IMG/VR virus record: IMGVR_UViG_3300048584_000025
Coordinates: 1 to 31,473 of that record
From: a virus
Direction: 5' to 3' (one strand)
DNA: 31,473 nucleotides
Below are positions 1-10,900 of this stretch, piece by piece; positions within the stretch are counted from its first letter, which is position 1; each line of letters starts with the position of its first letter. A program made the position numbers and the translations under genes. The notes beneath the pieces are model-generated. The model ran no database searches and was not told the origin of the DNA. It saw nothing but the letters and a program-made list of their open reading frames with translations.

Positions 1-36
1 AAGCAGCGGGTGAGTTCCTAGCGTCCCGCCCTCCAA

Positions 37-126
37 GGGCAGGTGTCAGAGTGGTCGAATGAGCACGCTTGGAAAGCGTGTGTGGCAGCAATGTCACCGA
101 GGGTTCGAATCCCTCCCTGTCCGCCA
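37..126 (+). tRNA. tRNA-Ser (anticodon GGA)
   Basis: A 90-base serine tRNA can be folded by eye. The acceptor stem pairs 37-43 with 116-122 (one G-U pair). The anticodon stem is 64-68/76-80 around the loop TTGGAAA, with anticodon GGA at 71-73. A long variable arm of the class II type follows, then a T-arm 99-103/111-115 enclosing TTCGAAT. The discriminator base is G123 and CCA is encoded at 124-126. It is the only clear plus-strand gene and converges with the phage endolysin 54 bases away. The 3' half of a tRNA gene is a common phage attachment site, so this is the likely attB side of the element, although no second copy of the 3' end was seen in the window. Confidence 0.95.
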
Positions 127-180
127 TGATTTCCAATGACGTGCAAGCGTGTTACCCCACCGATACCCCAGACCGGGAAA

Positions 181-618
181 TCAGGTTCCCCAGGTGGCAT
201 TGGTGCCCCTGGTATCAACGTGGACAAACGAATTGTAGAGGCCGAGGCCACCTTTGAATTTCCCGGCGGTGCGCCACTGGCTGAGTTGGTCAAAAACCTG
301 TCCAGGCGTCTTGCCGGAAACGGCAATGTCCAGCGCTTTGAATTGCATGTGGAGGCTTTTTGGAGCGGCGTCACCGATGGCGCGGTTGTAGTCCGGTGAT
401 CGGTAGCTGGAGAGCAGCACTATCGGCTTGCCCCAGTGAGCGCGGAGAGCGTCCACGATGCGGATCGTCGGGACTATGTTGCCCCACATTTCGCGGGGAG
501 GCGTGGAGTTGGTCACGCCCCGGCGGTGGACTGAAAAATACTCCGTGAATTCTTCGGCAGTGAAATGCTTGATCCCGAGCGTGTCAAAATAGTCTTTAAA
601 AGTGCGGAAATCGGTCAT
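181..618 (-). CDS. Endolysin, M15-type peptidoglycan peptidase
   Basis: 145 residues. The protein resembles the small peptidase M15 (D-Ala-D-Ala carboxypeptidase / DUF882-like) endolysins that cut peptide cross-links of peptidoglycan at the end of infection. Candidate zinc ligands are H90 and D97 in [14 protein letters not shown] and H133 in FVHVD, with D135 nearby; the spacing H-x6-D ... H-x-D is typical of the family. The N-terminal part (residues 15-30) has an EFTEYF-type segment common in these enzymes. No signal peptide is visible, so release to the periplasm should need a holin, and candidate holins lie just upstream. The ATG overlaps the stop of the preceding 35-codon gene as ATGA. It is the last gene of the leftward transcript and ends 54 bases from the tRNA. 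The family assignment is confident; the exact bond cut is not visible. Confidence 0.85.
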   Translation of the reverse strand: MTDFRTFKDYFDTLGIKHFTAEEFTEYFSVHRRGVTNSTPPREMWGNIVPTIRIVDALRAHWGKPIVLLSSYRSPDYNRAIGDAAPKSLHMQFKALDIAVSGKTPGQVFDQLSQWRTAGKFKGGLGLYNSFVHVDTRGTNATWGT

Positions 619-722
619 GGTTTCGGTAGGTTATCGTTTTCGTCTTTCCACACCAGCCAGCAGCCCCCGATAACGAGCAGTGTCATAAAGGCAAGGGCGA
701 AGTTGTCGGCGATGATGTTCAT
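615..722 (-). CDS. Tiny single-helix membrane protein in lysis cassette
   Basis: 35 residues beginning MNIIADNF. A hydrophobic stretch (about residues 8-25, ALAFMTLLVIGGCWLVW) is followed by an acidic tail [11 protein letters not shown]. Its ATG overlaps the upstream stop as ATGA and its stop overlaps the endolysin start as ATGA, which is the main evidence that it is translated. No family is recognised. One helix, small size and position directly before the endolysin suggest a holin, pinholin or antiholin role; this is inference. Its C-terminus (W-x-DEN...KP-stop) resembles that of the upstream 49-residue gene, so the two may be diverged duplicates. Confidence 0.6.
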   Translation of the reverse strand: MNIIADNFALAFMTLLVIGGCWLVWKDENDNLPKP

Positions 723-868
723 GGTTTCTGGTCTTTGTTTTCCTCGTCGATCCAATCGTCAACTTGATGATCGAGCGCGGTGAGGATGGCGAACACCGTC
801 AGGGCCAGTAGCACCATTCCGCCTGTGACGAGCAAAACCCACTTGATGATTAAAAGTGTGATTGTCAT
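719..868 (-). CDS. Small membrane protein in lysis cassette, holin candidate
   Basis: 49 residues beginning MTITLLIIKW. One long hydrophobic segment covers about residues 3-30, perhaps broken by GG at 16-17, and is followed by a charged tail DHQVDDWIDEENKDQKP. The start overlaps the stop of the outer-spanin-like gene as ATGA, and the stop overlaps the next start as ATGA. It has no signal peptidase site and no cysteine, so a membrane-anchored holin-like role fits better than a secreted one. No family is recognised. Its tail is similar to that of the following 35-residue protein (W-x-D-E-(E)-N ... K-P-stop), suggesting an ancient tandem duplication or a matched effector/inhibitor pair. Coding status is well supported by the double overlap; function is inferred. 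Confidence 0.6.
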   Translation of the reverse strand: MTITLLIIKWVLLVTGGMVLLALTVFAILTALDHQVDDWIDEENKDQKP

Positions 869-1116
869 GGAGATCCGATGATAATGGCTCTGCGGTATGA
901 GTAATCACTATGAAACTTCTGACCCCGGCCCGTCAGCGTCCCCTCCTTGAACTCGTATTGCCTTTGGGGGAGTAACGTCACTGTCGGTGGATCGTATAAT
1001 GCACTGAGCGTGGCGCTTTTTGCGGATAGCGAGTCTTTCGAGACGCAGCTTGGCGGATGGACTGCCATCACCAGCGAGAGCGTCAATGCAGTCCTCAAGA
1101 TCGTCCATTTTCTCAT
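865..1116 (-). CDS. Outer-spanin-like exported protein overlapping its partner
   Basis: 83 residues from ATG 1116 (MRKWTILRTALTLSLVMAV), giving a textbook signal sequence with basic N-terminus and hydrophobic core at about residues 6-20. A cysteine follows shortly after in HPPSCVSK, but the lipobox around it is poor. A TTG at 1131 would give five extra residues and is less attractive. The C-terminal half (PTVTLLPQRQYEFKEG ... GRGQKF ... YRRAIIIG) is a pattern remembered from small phage proteins beside lysis genes. The gene lies largely inside the preceding 96-codon gene in another frame, the arrangement of Rz/Rz1-type spanins that fuse inner and outer membranes. Its stop overlaps the next start as ATGA. 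The spanin role is inferred from position, signal peptide and overlap; a secreted protein of another function is possible. Confidence 0.65.
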   Translation of the reverse strand: MRKWTILRTALTLSLVMAVHPPSCVSKDSLSAKSATLSALYDPPTVTLLPQRQYEFKEGTLTGRGQKFHSDYSYRRAIIIGSP

Positions 1117-1198
1117 AGTGGTATTTTTCAATTTGCCACCGCACCCACGACGAGTAGGCCGTGAGTGCGGCAGTGATGGCGGCGGGAATTCCGGTCAT
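908..1198 (-). CDS. Inner-spanin-like protein (Rz position)
   Basis: 96 residues. A weakly hydrophobic N-terminus (MTGIPAAITAALTAYSSWVRW, about residues 3-20) could be a membrane anchor. It is followed by a charged helical region (residues 22-65, with many K, E, R and D). The last 25 residues are Gly/Asp-rich and lie where the exported outer-spanin-like protein is encoded in another frame. The start overlaps the stop of the 58-residue holin-like gene as ATGA. An anchor plus a periplasmic helix, with a signal-peptide gene embedded in the 3' part, is the usual layout of two-component spanins in phages of Gram-negative hosts. The sequence itself is not diagnostic, so the assignment rests on architecture and neighbours. 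Confidence 0.6.
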   Translation of the reverse strand: MTGIPAAITAALTAYSSWVRWQIEKYHYEKMDDLEDCIDALAGDGSPSAKLRLERLAIRKKRHAQCIIRSTDSDVTPPKAIRVQGGDADGPGSEVS

Positions 1199-1371
1199 TT
1201 GTCAGGTCCGGTGACTCCAGCATCCTTCGAGACGTAGCCAAAGACGGCAATCAGCACGGGAAACAGGTAGAGTTTCCAATCTGCGAGGTTTCCGCCCGAT
1301 TGAGTGTAAAGCGAGACGGCAGTGATAGCGGCACCGATGGCACCGAGGATGGTTGTCTTATACGATTTCAT
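1195..1371 (-). CDS. Holin-like small membrane protein
   Basis: 58 residues. MKSYKTTILGAIGAAITAVS begins a first hydrophobic helix at about residues 6-21. A short hydrophilic turn (TQSGGNLADWK) leads to a second helix (about 34-46, YLFPVLIAVFGYV) and the charged tail SKDAGVTGPDK. The MKS-K-T-T-x-L-G-x-x-x-A opening is typical of small phage holin-like proteins. The stop overlaps the next ATG as ATGA. It sits between the two-helix coiled-coil protein and the spanin-like pair and is the best single holin candidate in the cassette. Function as a pore-forming timer of lysis is inferred from size, two helices and context. Confidence 0.7.
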   Translation of the reverse strand: MKSYKTTILGAIGAAITAVSLYTQSGGNLADWKLYLFPVLIAVFGYVSKDAGVTGPDK

Positions 1372-1383
1372 GGTTTGGTTTGG

Positions 1384-1968
1384 TTATGGTTCGGGAGATT
1401 CTTCAGGGTGGCACGGTCCATACTTCCAGTGGACTTTTCCGCATTTGTCGCAGAGATTGGCTTCATGCTGGTGATTCCTACCTAGCTTGCCAACTAGGCA
1501 CGGACTGCCGGAAAGAGCGTAGATCAGGTTTTTGAAACTGGAAGTGTTTTCGGCGATTACTTGAGAGCTTTCACCGTAAACTTTGAGGATGCTTTGGGCG
1601 TGATCCTTACTGAGTTTCAGGATAGCTTCGGCGTGCCGCTCACTGGCTTCCAAAGACTCTTTGTGGCGACGTTCCCGAGCTTCTGACTCATCTGATGTGG
1701 CAGATGCCACGGTCTCATAGTGGGTTTGTAAAGTTTTAGCCATCGCTCGACGCTCTTTGGTGTCCTCCCTACTTTTCCAAACCATCCCAAGCGCAACCAT
1801 TGCCATGACAAAAACTGCGGCATGAGGGCCGATGAGTTTGGACCAATCCGCGTCAGATATAGCGCTGGCAACAGCAAGCGTCCCGTGGACGATTGCGAAT
1901 CCTGCAAGGGTGACTAGCTCCAGCGTGGCTACAACCATAGGGTGGGTTGTGAGTGGGTGGGACATCAT
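1384..1968 (-). CDS. Membrane protein with coiled coil and C-terminal zinc ribbon
   Basis: 194 residues from ATG 1968, one base after the upstream stop; an ATG at 2007 would extend into the preceding gene and is less likely. Two hydrophobic helices lie at about residues 16-37 (LVTLAGFAIVHGTLAVASAI) and 45-61 (AAVFVMAMVALGMVW). Then comes a long charged helical stretch, about 62-145, rich in E, K, R and H (ERRHKESLEASERHAEAILK), likely a coiled coil. The C-terminus carries CDKCGKVHWKYGPC, a two-knuckle cysteine cluster likely to bind zinc. No family is recognised. The position between tail fibre and holin-like gene suggests lysis, holin control or superinfection exclusion, but none of these is shown. 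The combination of membrane anchor, coiled coil and zinc ribbon in one small phage protein is unusual. Confidence 0.7.
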   Translation of the reverse strand: MMSHPLTTHPMVVATLELVTLAGFAIVHGTLAVASAISDADWSKLIGPHAAVFVMAMVALGMVWKSREDTKERRAMAKTLQTHYETVASATSDESEARERRHKESLEASERHAEAILKLSKDHAQSILKVYGESSQVIAENTSSFKNLIYALSGSPCLVGKLGRNHQHEANLCDKCGKVHWKYGPCHPEESPEP

Positions 1969-1969
1969 A

Positions 1970-2580
1970 TCAAGGATTGAAGGAAGCTCCCGCGTGGAAC
2001 ATTTCATCTAACTGTGAATCGGTCAGACCTAATGAAACCTTAAAGGACGCAACCGTTGGAGAATTTCTCAGCACATCACCGTTACCGTTCCAAGCTCGGG
2101 AAATCACGATCTTTTCCGCGCCTTCTGGTAGGGCTGCAATCGCCGCGTCAACGGTAGCAGTCAGTCCTTGCATGTCGAGCACGGCTTTGACTCTCCAGTT
2201 TGCAAGTGATACAGGGCAGGTGTCGGATAGAAAGTCTTGTTGGTTAAAAAGCAAGTCATCCACCGTCGTTGCCGCTTTAACTGCTGCTTTTGTTTTTGGT
2301 AATTTACTAATCTTCGGACTGGCTAGGGCTTCCGATTTCAACACCTCGAATGGTTTGTCAGACACGTTGCGGCGAGTCTCCGGCCCGTGATGTCTGATGA
2401 TAAAAACATCGTTCACGCGGCCTTTAAGAATTACGCTTACCTCGACACCTTGACCAGAGGGGCCGCTGTAAACTAGCTTCTTTAGCGTGGTGCTTGAGTC
2501 GGGCGTGGACACTCCTCTTTTTCGAGATGCTATAAGCTCCGATAAAGTGGATTCAGCAAGGTCAATAGCAGATTGGTAGT

Positions 2581-2584
<4 letters not shown>
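1970..2584 (-). CDS. Unknown protein after the tail fibre
   Basis: 204 residues, beginning [20 protein letters not shown]. The first 75 residues look like a small mixed alpha/beta domain ([20 protein letters not shown]). A lysine/alanine-rich linker follows (about 95-110, [18 protein letters not shown]), then a C-terminal domain of about 85 residues ending ...[14 protein letters not shown]. No signal peptide, membrane helix or known motif is seen. The ATG overlaps the tail-fibre stop as ATGA, so it is probably translated together with the fibre. A fibre-assembly partner or minor tail component is plausible from position only. I do not recognise the family. Confidence 0.7.
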
Positions 2585-4878
<2,294 letters not shown>

Positions 4879-4973
4879 TACCTTTTTGGATGGTGTGAAA
4901 TTCGATCAAGCTGCATGACACGGGCATCTTGTCAGCCGATGGGGTTAATCGGTATTGAAGGTGGGAAAACGGG

Positions 4974-7900
4974 TCAATCCGTGCCCTCGATGTTCTGGAG
5001 GATGCCGTAAGCATCCCTGAGAATGTGGCTGAATGACGATGCCGCTGCCGCACCATCTGAAAACGGTGCCAGGCCGGTGAGCAGGGTTTCCGCATCCTTG
5101 AGCGCATCGGCAAAATCCTTTTCGCCGTCAAAGTAGTCTGGAACGTCTTTGACCAGCTTCAACGCATTACCTGGAGCGTCCAGCAATGATCCATCTGGAT
5201 GATACACGCCGAATGCACTGAAGATCCCCGCTTCGATTTCTTTGCCGAGAATAGGGATACCGGAAAGCGGACCCGTGGCCGCTTGTAAAGCGAACCGCTT
5301 GGGGTTCCAGTTTCGCTCGTCAAACCACTCGTCATCGTCGTCCGAGCGAATATCCCGCATCACTCCACGGATGATCGTGGAAAGAATGCCAGTGAGCAGC
5401 CAACCAATAGCCAATCCCTTGGCCTTTTGCATTCCGGTCTTGTTGATCATGTCATAGGCACCAATCGCGGCTTTTTGCCGTCCTTCCGATGCAAACGCCC
5501 ACAGGATGCGAACCGCCGGATTGGTGGAAGTGACCTCAAACAATGATCGTTCGCCGGCGCGGATCGGTTGCGCCACTTTGTCGGTGATGCGTTCCGCTTC
5601 GGCAAGTGCTGCCGCCTTGTCGCCGCCGTTTTCGGAGAGTTGCCAATCGTAGATCATGGCAAAGGTTCCCGCCGTAAAATAAGCATCCGCCCCAGAAATG
5701 AGTTTCCCGAGCTTCTGCGCTGCCGCTTTCTGGGTGGATGGCCGGGAGCTTCGCAGTCCTTCCGCCGCTTCCCGCACAATCGGCGGCATTTGTTTGAGCC
5801 GCCGCTGGATGTAATCTGAATCCATGGTGGCGATCCAATCAAGTTGCCCGGTAGCGAGCTTGGCAAACTGCTTGAGGTAAATGTGGGTCGGCATTTCATA
5901 CAACCCGGCACCCAGTTGGGTGGACTGGATGGCCAGCACGCTCACCCGTCCGACCAGTGCCGCGGTGGTGAGGCGTCCGACCATCCGAGAAATCAAGCGG
6001 TTGCCTGCCAGGTGGGCCGCTTCATCGCGTACTCCGCCTTGCATGAAGTAGTTCCCCCAGCCCCGCAGCACATTAAGTGCTTCCATTCCGGCCTTGCCTT
6101 GCACGGCGTTGCCCACGTCGCGGTTGTTGAAGATGGCGCCCATGTCCTGGGCGAGTTCCGCATAATGAATGAAATGTTCCATTTGCTTGGTGTGGCCGAT
6201 GAACACTTGCAGCGCGTCCTTGAAATCCGGTTCCGCGATCTTGGTCTGCGTGCGGTTTTTCAACGATCCCGCCGTGATCCCCGGGCCGGTCATGGCACCG
6301 GAAATCGGATTGGCCGCTTGCGCTCCCGATCCCTGGAACGGAATGACCGTGAGTTGGGAGTAAAATTTATGCTTCGGCATGTTCATTTCAAACATGCGCC
6401 GGAAAACGGCGTTCACCCGGTCGTATTCCATTTCATAGGCTTCCCGCAGGTGGAACATGACGGCGTGAGCTTCCGGCGTGAGTTGCGCACGCAGTGCTTT
6501 CATGTCCTGTTCGCGCCAGTGCCAATCGTCGATTGGATCTCCATTTTCATTGAGTTTGCCGCCCATGTGGCGTTTGCCGTCCTCCTGATTCCACATGAGC
6601 AGGGCGGTGATGGCTTCCATGGTGGTGAACCGTTGTTCCCGGCCTTTGAAGTCTGTCACCTTGAGCGTGCGCTGAGTGGCCATATCGTAGCGGAGTTGAT
6701 CCCCTTTGACGCCGCCTTTGCCGAGGCGTTGGAAAAGGTCGTCGATCTTGTCCCAAATGGAGGATTCCGCATCCGTGCGCCGTTGCGCGGCGATGCGCTC
6801 GCGCTCGTAGAGCATGGCAACCACCCGTGAGTTTTCCCCGAAGACGGTTTGTAAAATCTGCCGGTAGGAAAACAGCGAGAAGATCGTATCTTTCAGCCTG
6901 CCGATTTTGGTTTCCGCTGTTTTTTCCGCCTTGCGGATTCGGTCCATGCGCTCGCCGGCGGTTCCGGCATTTACCACCAAGTCTTGCCGCCATCCTTGGC
7001 GCATGGCCTTGCGAATGCCTGCACGGTTGCGCACTTCGCCCCGGCCTGTATCGTAGAGACGTTGCGCCACCTTGACTCCTTCGATCTTGCGATGCGCGTC
7101 AGCGGCTTCCCAGTTGCCGAATTGGTTGACCAGTTGCGCCAGGTAGCGAAATTCTGCCGCTTGTTCTTCGTTGGAATTGTTGGAATCCGCATCTTCTTCC
7201 AGACGATCCGCCTTGCCTTCCAGTTCGTAAATCTTGTCCTCGGTTTCGAGGAAGTTCATGGACATGGCGGTTTCGATGAGATTGAAAAGATCGTGGATCT
7301 CAGGGCCGAGAACTCCCATCGGGCGCTGCCCTTCCTCGTCCTTCTCAGGCCGCACCTTTTCCAGCAGCCTTTCCATTTCCGCCCGGGCTTCGGCGCGGAG
7401 GTAGCGTTCAAGCAGATTGTCGGCTTTCTCCAGCTTCTGTTCGAGGAATGCCAGCCTGGCCTCATGGGTGGCGAGACGGGCCATTTGTGCTTGCCCGCCC
7501 ATTTGCCCGCGCAGCTCGACCGGCAGGGCCAGGGTGATGGCATCCAGCATCCGAATGCCACGGGTGACGGCGTTCTTGGCGCTTTCCTCGCGCTGTTTGC
7601 CGTGTTGCGACATTTGTTCCATGGCCCAGGCATTAGCCTCCTCCTTGGCCCGTAGCTTCGCATCGCGGATTTCCTGTTGGGCGTCCGAAAGCATTTGCTT
7701 CATGGTCGCCACACTGTCTTGCTCGCTCTTGAGTGCTTCCCACATCGCATCTGCAGTGGGGGCTTTGATGAGATGCTCGTCAAAGAGTTCTTTCGCGGCC
7801 TGGTCCGGCATGAGGTTCCCGCCATACACCGAGCGGGAAACCCCGTCAGCGCCGGCGTAATGGTCGCCGGTGCTTTTATCGGGGAATTTCTTGAGAAACG

Positions 7901-10900
7901 CCGATTTGCTCATCAAACGCCCGCGCAGGGGTGAATCAGGATCGGCAAGGTAAGCGTGGACCAGACGGCTCTTGATCTTCACCAGATCCTCGACCGAGAG
8001 GATTTCCATGCGGCGAGTCATCACATCCTCCTCGTATTGTTCCGCTAGCATCTCTTCCATGGCAGCGGCTTTCTTCCGCAATTCCCCCTTGGTGTCACCG
8101 ATCCACAAATCCAGCCCCGCCCGTTCAGCTTCCAGCTTAATTGCTTGGAAATCCTTGTAGATGCGGGACATGACCGCGTTGCGCCGTTGCGGGTCGGTGA
8201 TCCGATCCATGATGTTCCCCATCATCACATCCGCCACCTTGGCCGGGCCGATGGAATAGGAAACGCCCGTCAATTTACCCGGCAAGTCGGATTCTGCCGA
8301 TTCCACAATAGTTTCAGCTCCTCCTCGCTGAAATTCTTGTATCGCGGATGCCGTGATGATTCCGTAATCCGTCACAATCGAAAACGACGCCGGGCCGATG
8401 ACGCTTGGCGATCCTTCCGCCCCTTGGAAACTCCGTGTCTCTGCCGTGGGCGTGACTTTGGAGCGACCAATCGAAAACGGAATATCATCCGCCGCGACTT
8501 CTTTGGGTTTTCCAACAATACGGGCAAGTTCTTCCGCGACGGCAGCCTCATGTTCCGTTTGCTGGTCAAGGCCGAGCAGCTTGTCAAGGTAGGCATCGCG
8601 AATGGATGGGTCCCATTCGCCCCGACGTTCCGCGCCACGCATGGCCACGGCGCGGGAGGTTGCCAAGCCCCAGTGAGCGCGGACGGCGCGGAAATAGGCC
8701 ACCCAGTCGCCAATGACGCCAGGCATGAGCTTGGTAAGCGCGGTGATGTTGCGGGACACCACGCCACGGGCCACGCCGAGACGCCCCTTGCCTTTGCCCT
8801 TCTTCGGGCGGAAAACTTCGGCCTCGGTGATTTCCGAAACGCCTTCGTCCATGATCTTCTCGACGTAGAGCTTGCCGTTGCCGTTGAACTCCGCAGGGAT
8901 CATCGCTGCCGGGATGTTGCCGGTGAGAAGCATTTCATCGGTGAGTCCTTCGGGAATCATCCGCATGGCTGGCCCGCGTTTCCCGCCGTCCATGGATTTG
9001 ACAAACCTTCCCGCAAGAACCGTGTCGTATGAACGCAGCAACTCAAGATCATGCTTCAGGGTGAGCACCCCGGCCTTGTGGGCACCCCGACGCAGGCCGT
9101 GGCCGGTTTCGTGGAAAGCATCGGTGACGGAGGAGGATTGAAACAGTCGGTTGATCGTCGTCCGCAGACCTTCGGCAAAGTTGGTGACGGAATAACCCAG
9201 CACGGATCGGGCAACGTCGCCGGTGCCGCCTTCCGCCTGTTCTTTTAAGACCACCTGTTGGGCGTAGGATGCCGCCATTTCCGCGGTGGCTTGCGACGGG
9301 TCAAATGGCCGCAACGACACATCCATGGTGGATTGTGGGTCAAGCTTCACCGCCGCGTCCGTGGCTTCCATGAGCGAGGCGAGAGCTTCCCGCTTGGCCG
9401 TTGCCTTTTCCTTTTCCAATTCATCGGTGAGGGATGCGATATAATCCGCCGTGATGTCCTCCAGTGCCGCCGTGTGAGTGCGGGAAATGCGGATGGCCCC
9501 GGCAAGATCGGGAGCACTGCCCAGGTCGTTGCCGTCTGCATCAAAAACAATGATACCTTCCGCCGTGCGGACAAAATTCGGGTCTTCGTATCCCAGTTCT
9601 TCCTGTGCTTGACGTTGGCGGCGTAGCTTTTCGTCAAGGATTTCCACGGCGGCCTGTGCTTCTGGACTGTTCGGATCTCGGGTTTCCAATGCCGATTCCA
9701 CGGCACTGGCAAGCGATGATGGTCCGTTGGCCGCACTGATGGCGGCAATGCCATCGGTGGTGATTCCGATGGCTTGCAACTCGGTAGGAGTGGCACGGGC
9801 GAAAGCAGCGTTGCGGGCCTCCTGATTGACCCCGCCAATCGCCGCTCTTCCAGCGAGTGGCAGCATGGAAAGAAACGTCGTGGCTTGGCGTGTCCAGAAG
9901 CCATCAAGAGCACCGTCCTTGCCGTTGCTCCACTCGGCAGCGGAAATGCCGGTGTCCATTTCCAGCGCGTGCGACAATTCCTGCACGGCGTAGGGTGTCA
10001 GGAATTGGATTTCCTCGACGGTGGTTTCTGCCGTGGTGGCAGCACCGGCTTTGATCAATCCGCGCACGAGGCGGTTTTGAATGCCGTCCCCGATTTTCAT
10101 CAATACCTTGTTCGCAATCGGCAGCTTACCAAGGGCGAGGTGGTTCTGAAGGATTTCAATGCCAAGTTGCGGGACGGCTGCAAGGGTTTTGTTGTCGTTG
10201 GCAAACCTGGAGGCGTCCATTTCAGAGGCACCCGAGCGAATGGCATTGTCGCGGAGATCGGAATAGGCGAAATCCTCCATGGCCAAGGCAAGAGTCGGGT
10301 AGCCAATCACCGGCGTTGCCATGACTGCCACCGAGGCGATGGCCGAAGCACTGCCGTAAAATCCCTGTTCGAGCGTGCGGGTGGAAAAAACGTCGGTGCT
10401 TGGATCAGAGTAAAATTGAGTCGGTGCGTATTCGTCGCGCTCCATCTTGCGCACGGCATCCATAAAGTTCTTTTGCTTCAGGCGCTCATCGGCCAGCGTG
10501 GCGGCATTGCTTGCCGCTTTGGCCTTGTCCGCATCCGATGCGCCAAATGGCCCAGCACTGTCGGCAATGCCTTGGTTGAGTTCTTGTTCCAGAGCTTTGA
10601 CCGTGAACCGGCTCGCCGCCCCACGAAACATGTCATCGACCACCGATCCAAAGTTTTTCCCCCACGTCGCCAGCAATGCCGGCCTTTGTTCTTTAGGAAA
10701 TTGCTGGATGAGCACCGCCAGCCCATCCATGAATCCGGCGCGGTCTTCTTCCGGCAGCTTGTCGTAAAATTCGTAGGCAAGTGCCCCGGCGTCCTTCTTT
10801 TGGAGTTCGTCAATGGTGTCTTGGCCATCCGCGCCGCCACCGAGCAGCAAGTCAGCGCCGATGGATTTCAGCGCTTCTGAGGGAGATCCGGCACCACCGG

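Noticed and set aside
99-126. Second copy of the tRNA 3' end as attR
   Set aside because: I scanned by eye for TTCGAATCCC and CCCTGTCCGCCA elsewhere in the window and found none; the other site, if present, is outside.
5844-10880. Long plus-strand open frames opposite the giant ejection protein (5844-6830, 8145-9032, 9774-10880)
   Set aside because: They have no ribosome sites or recognisable motifs, show composition expected from the reverse of a GC-rich gene, and lie wholly opposite a well-supported coding sequence.
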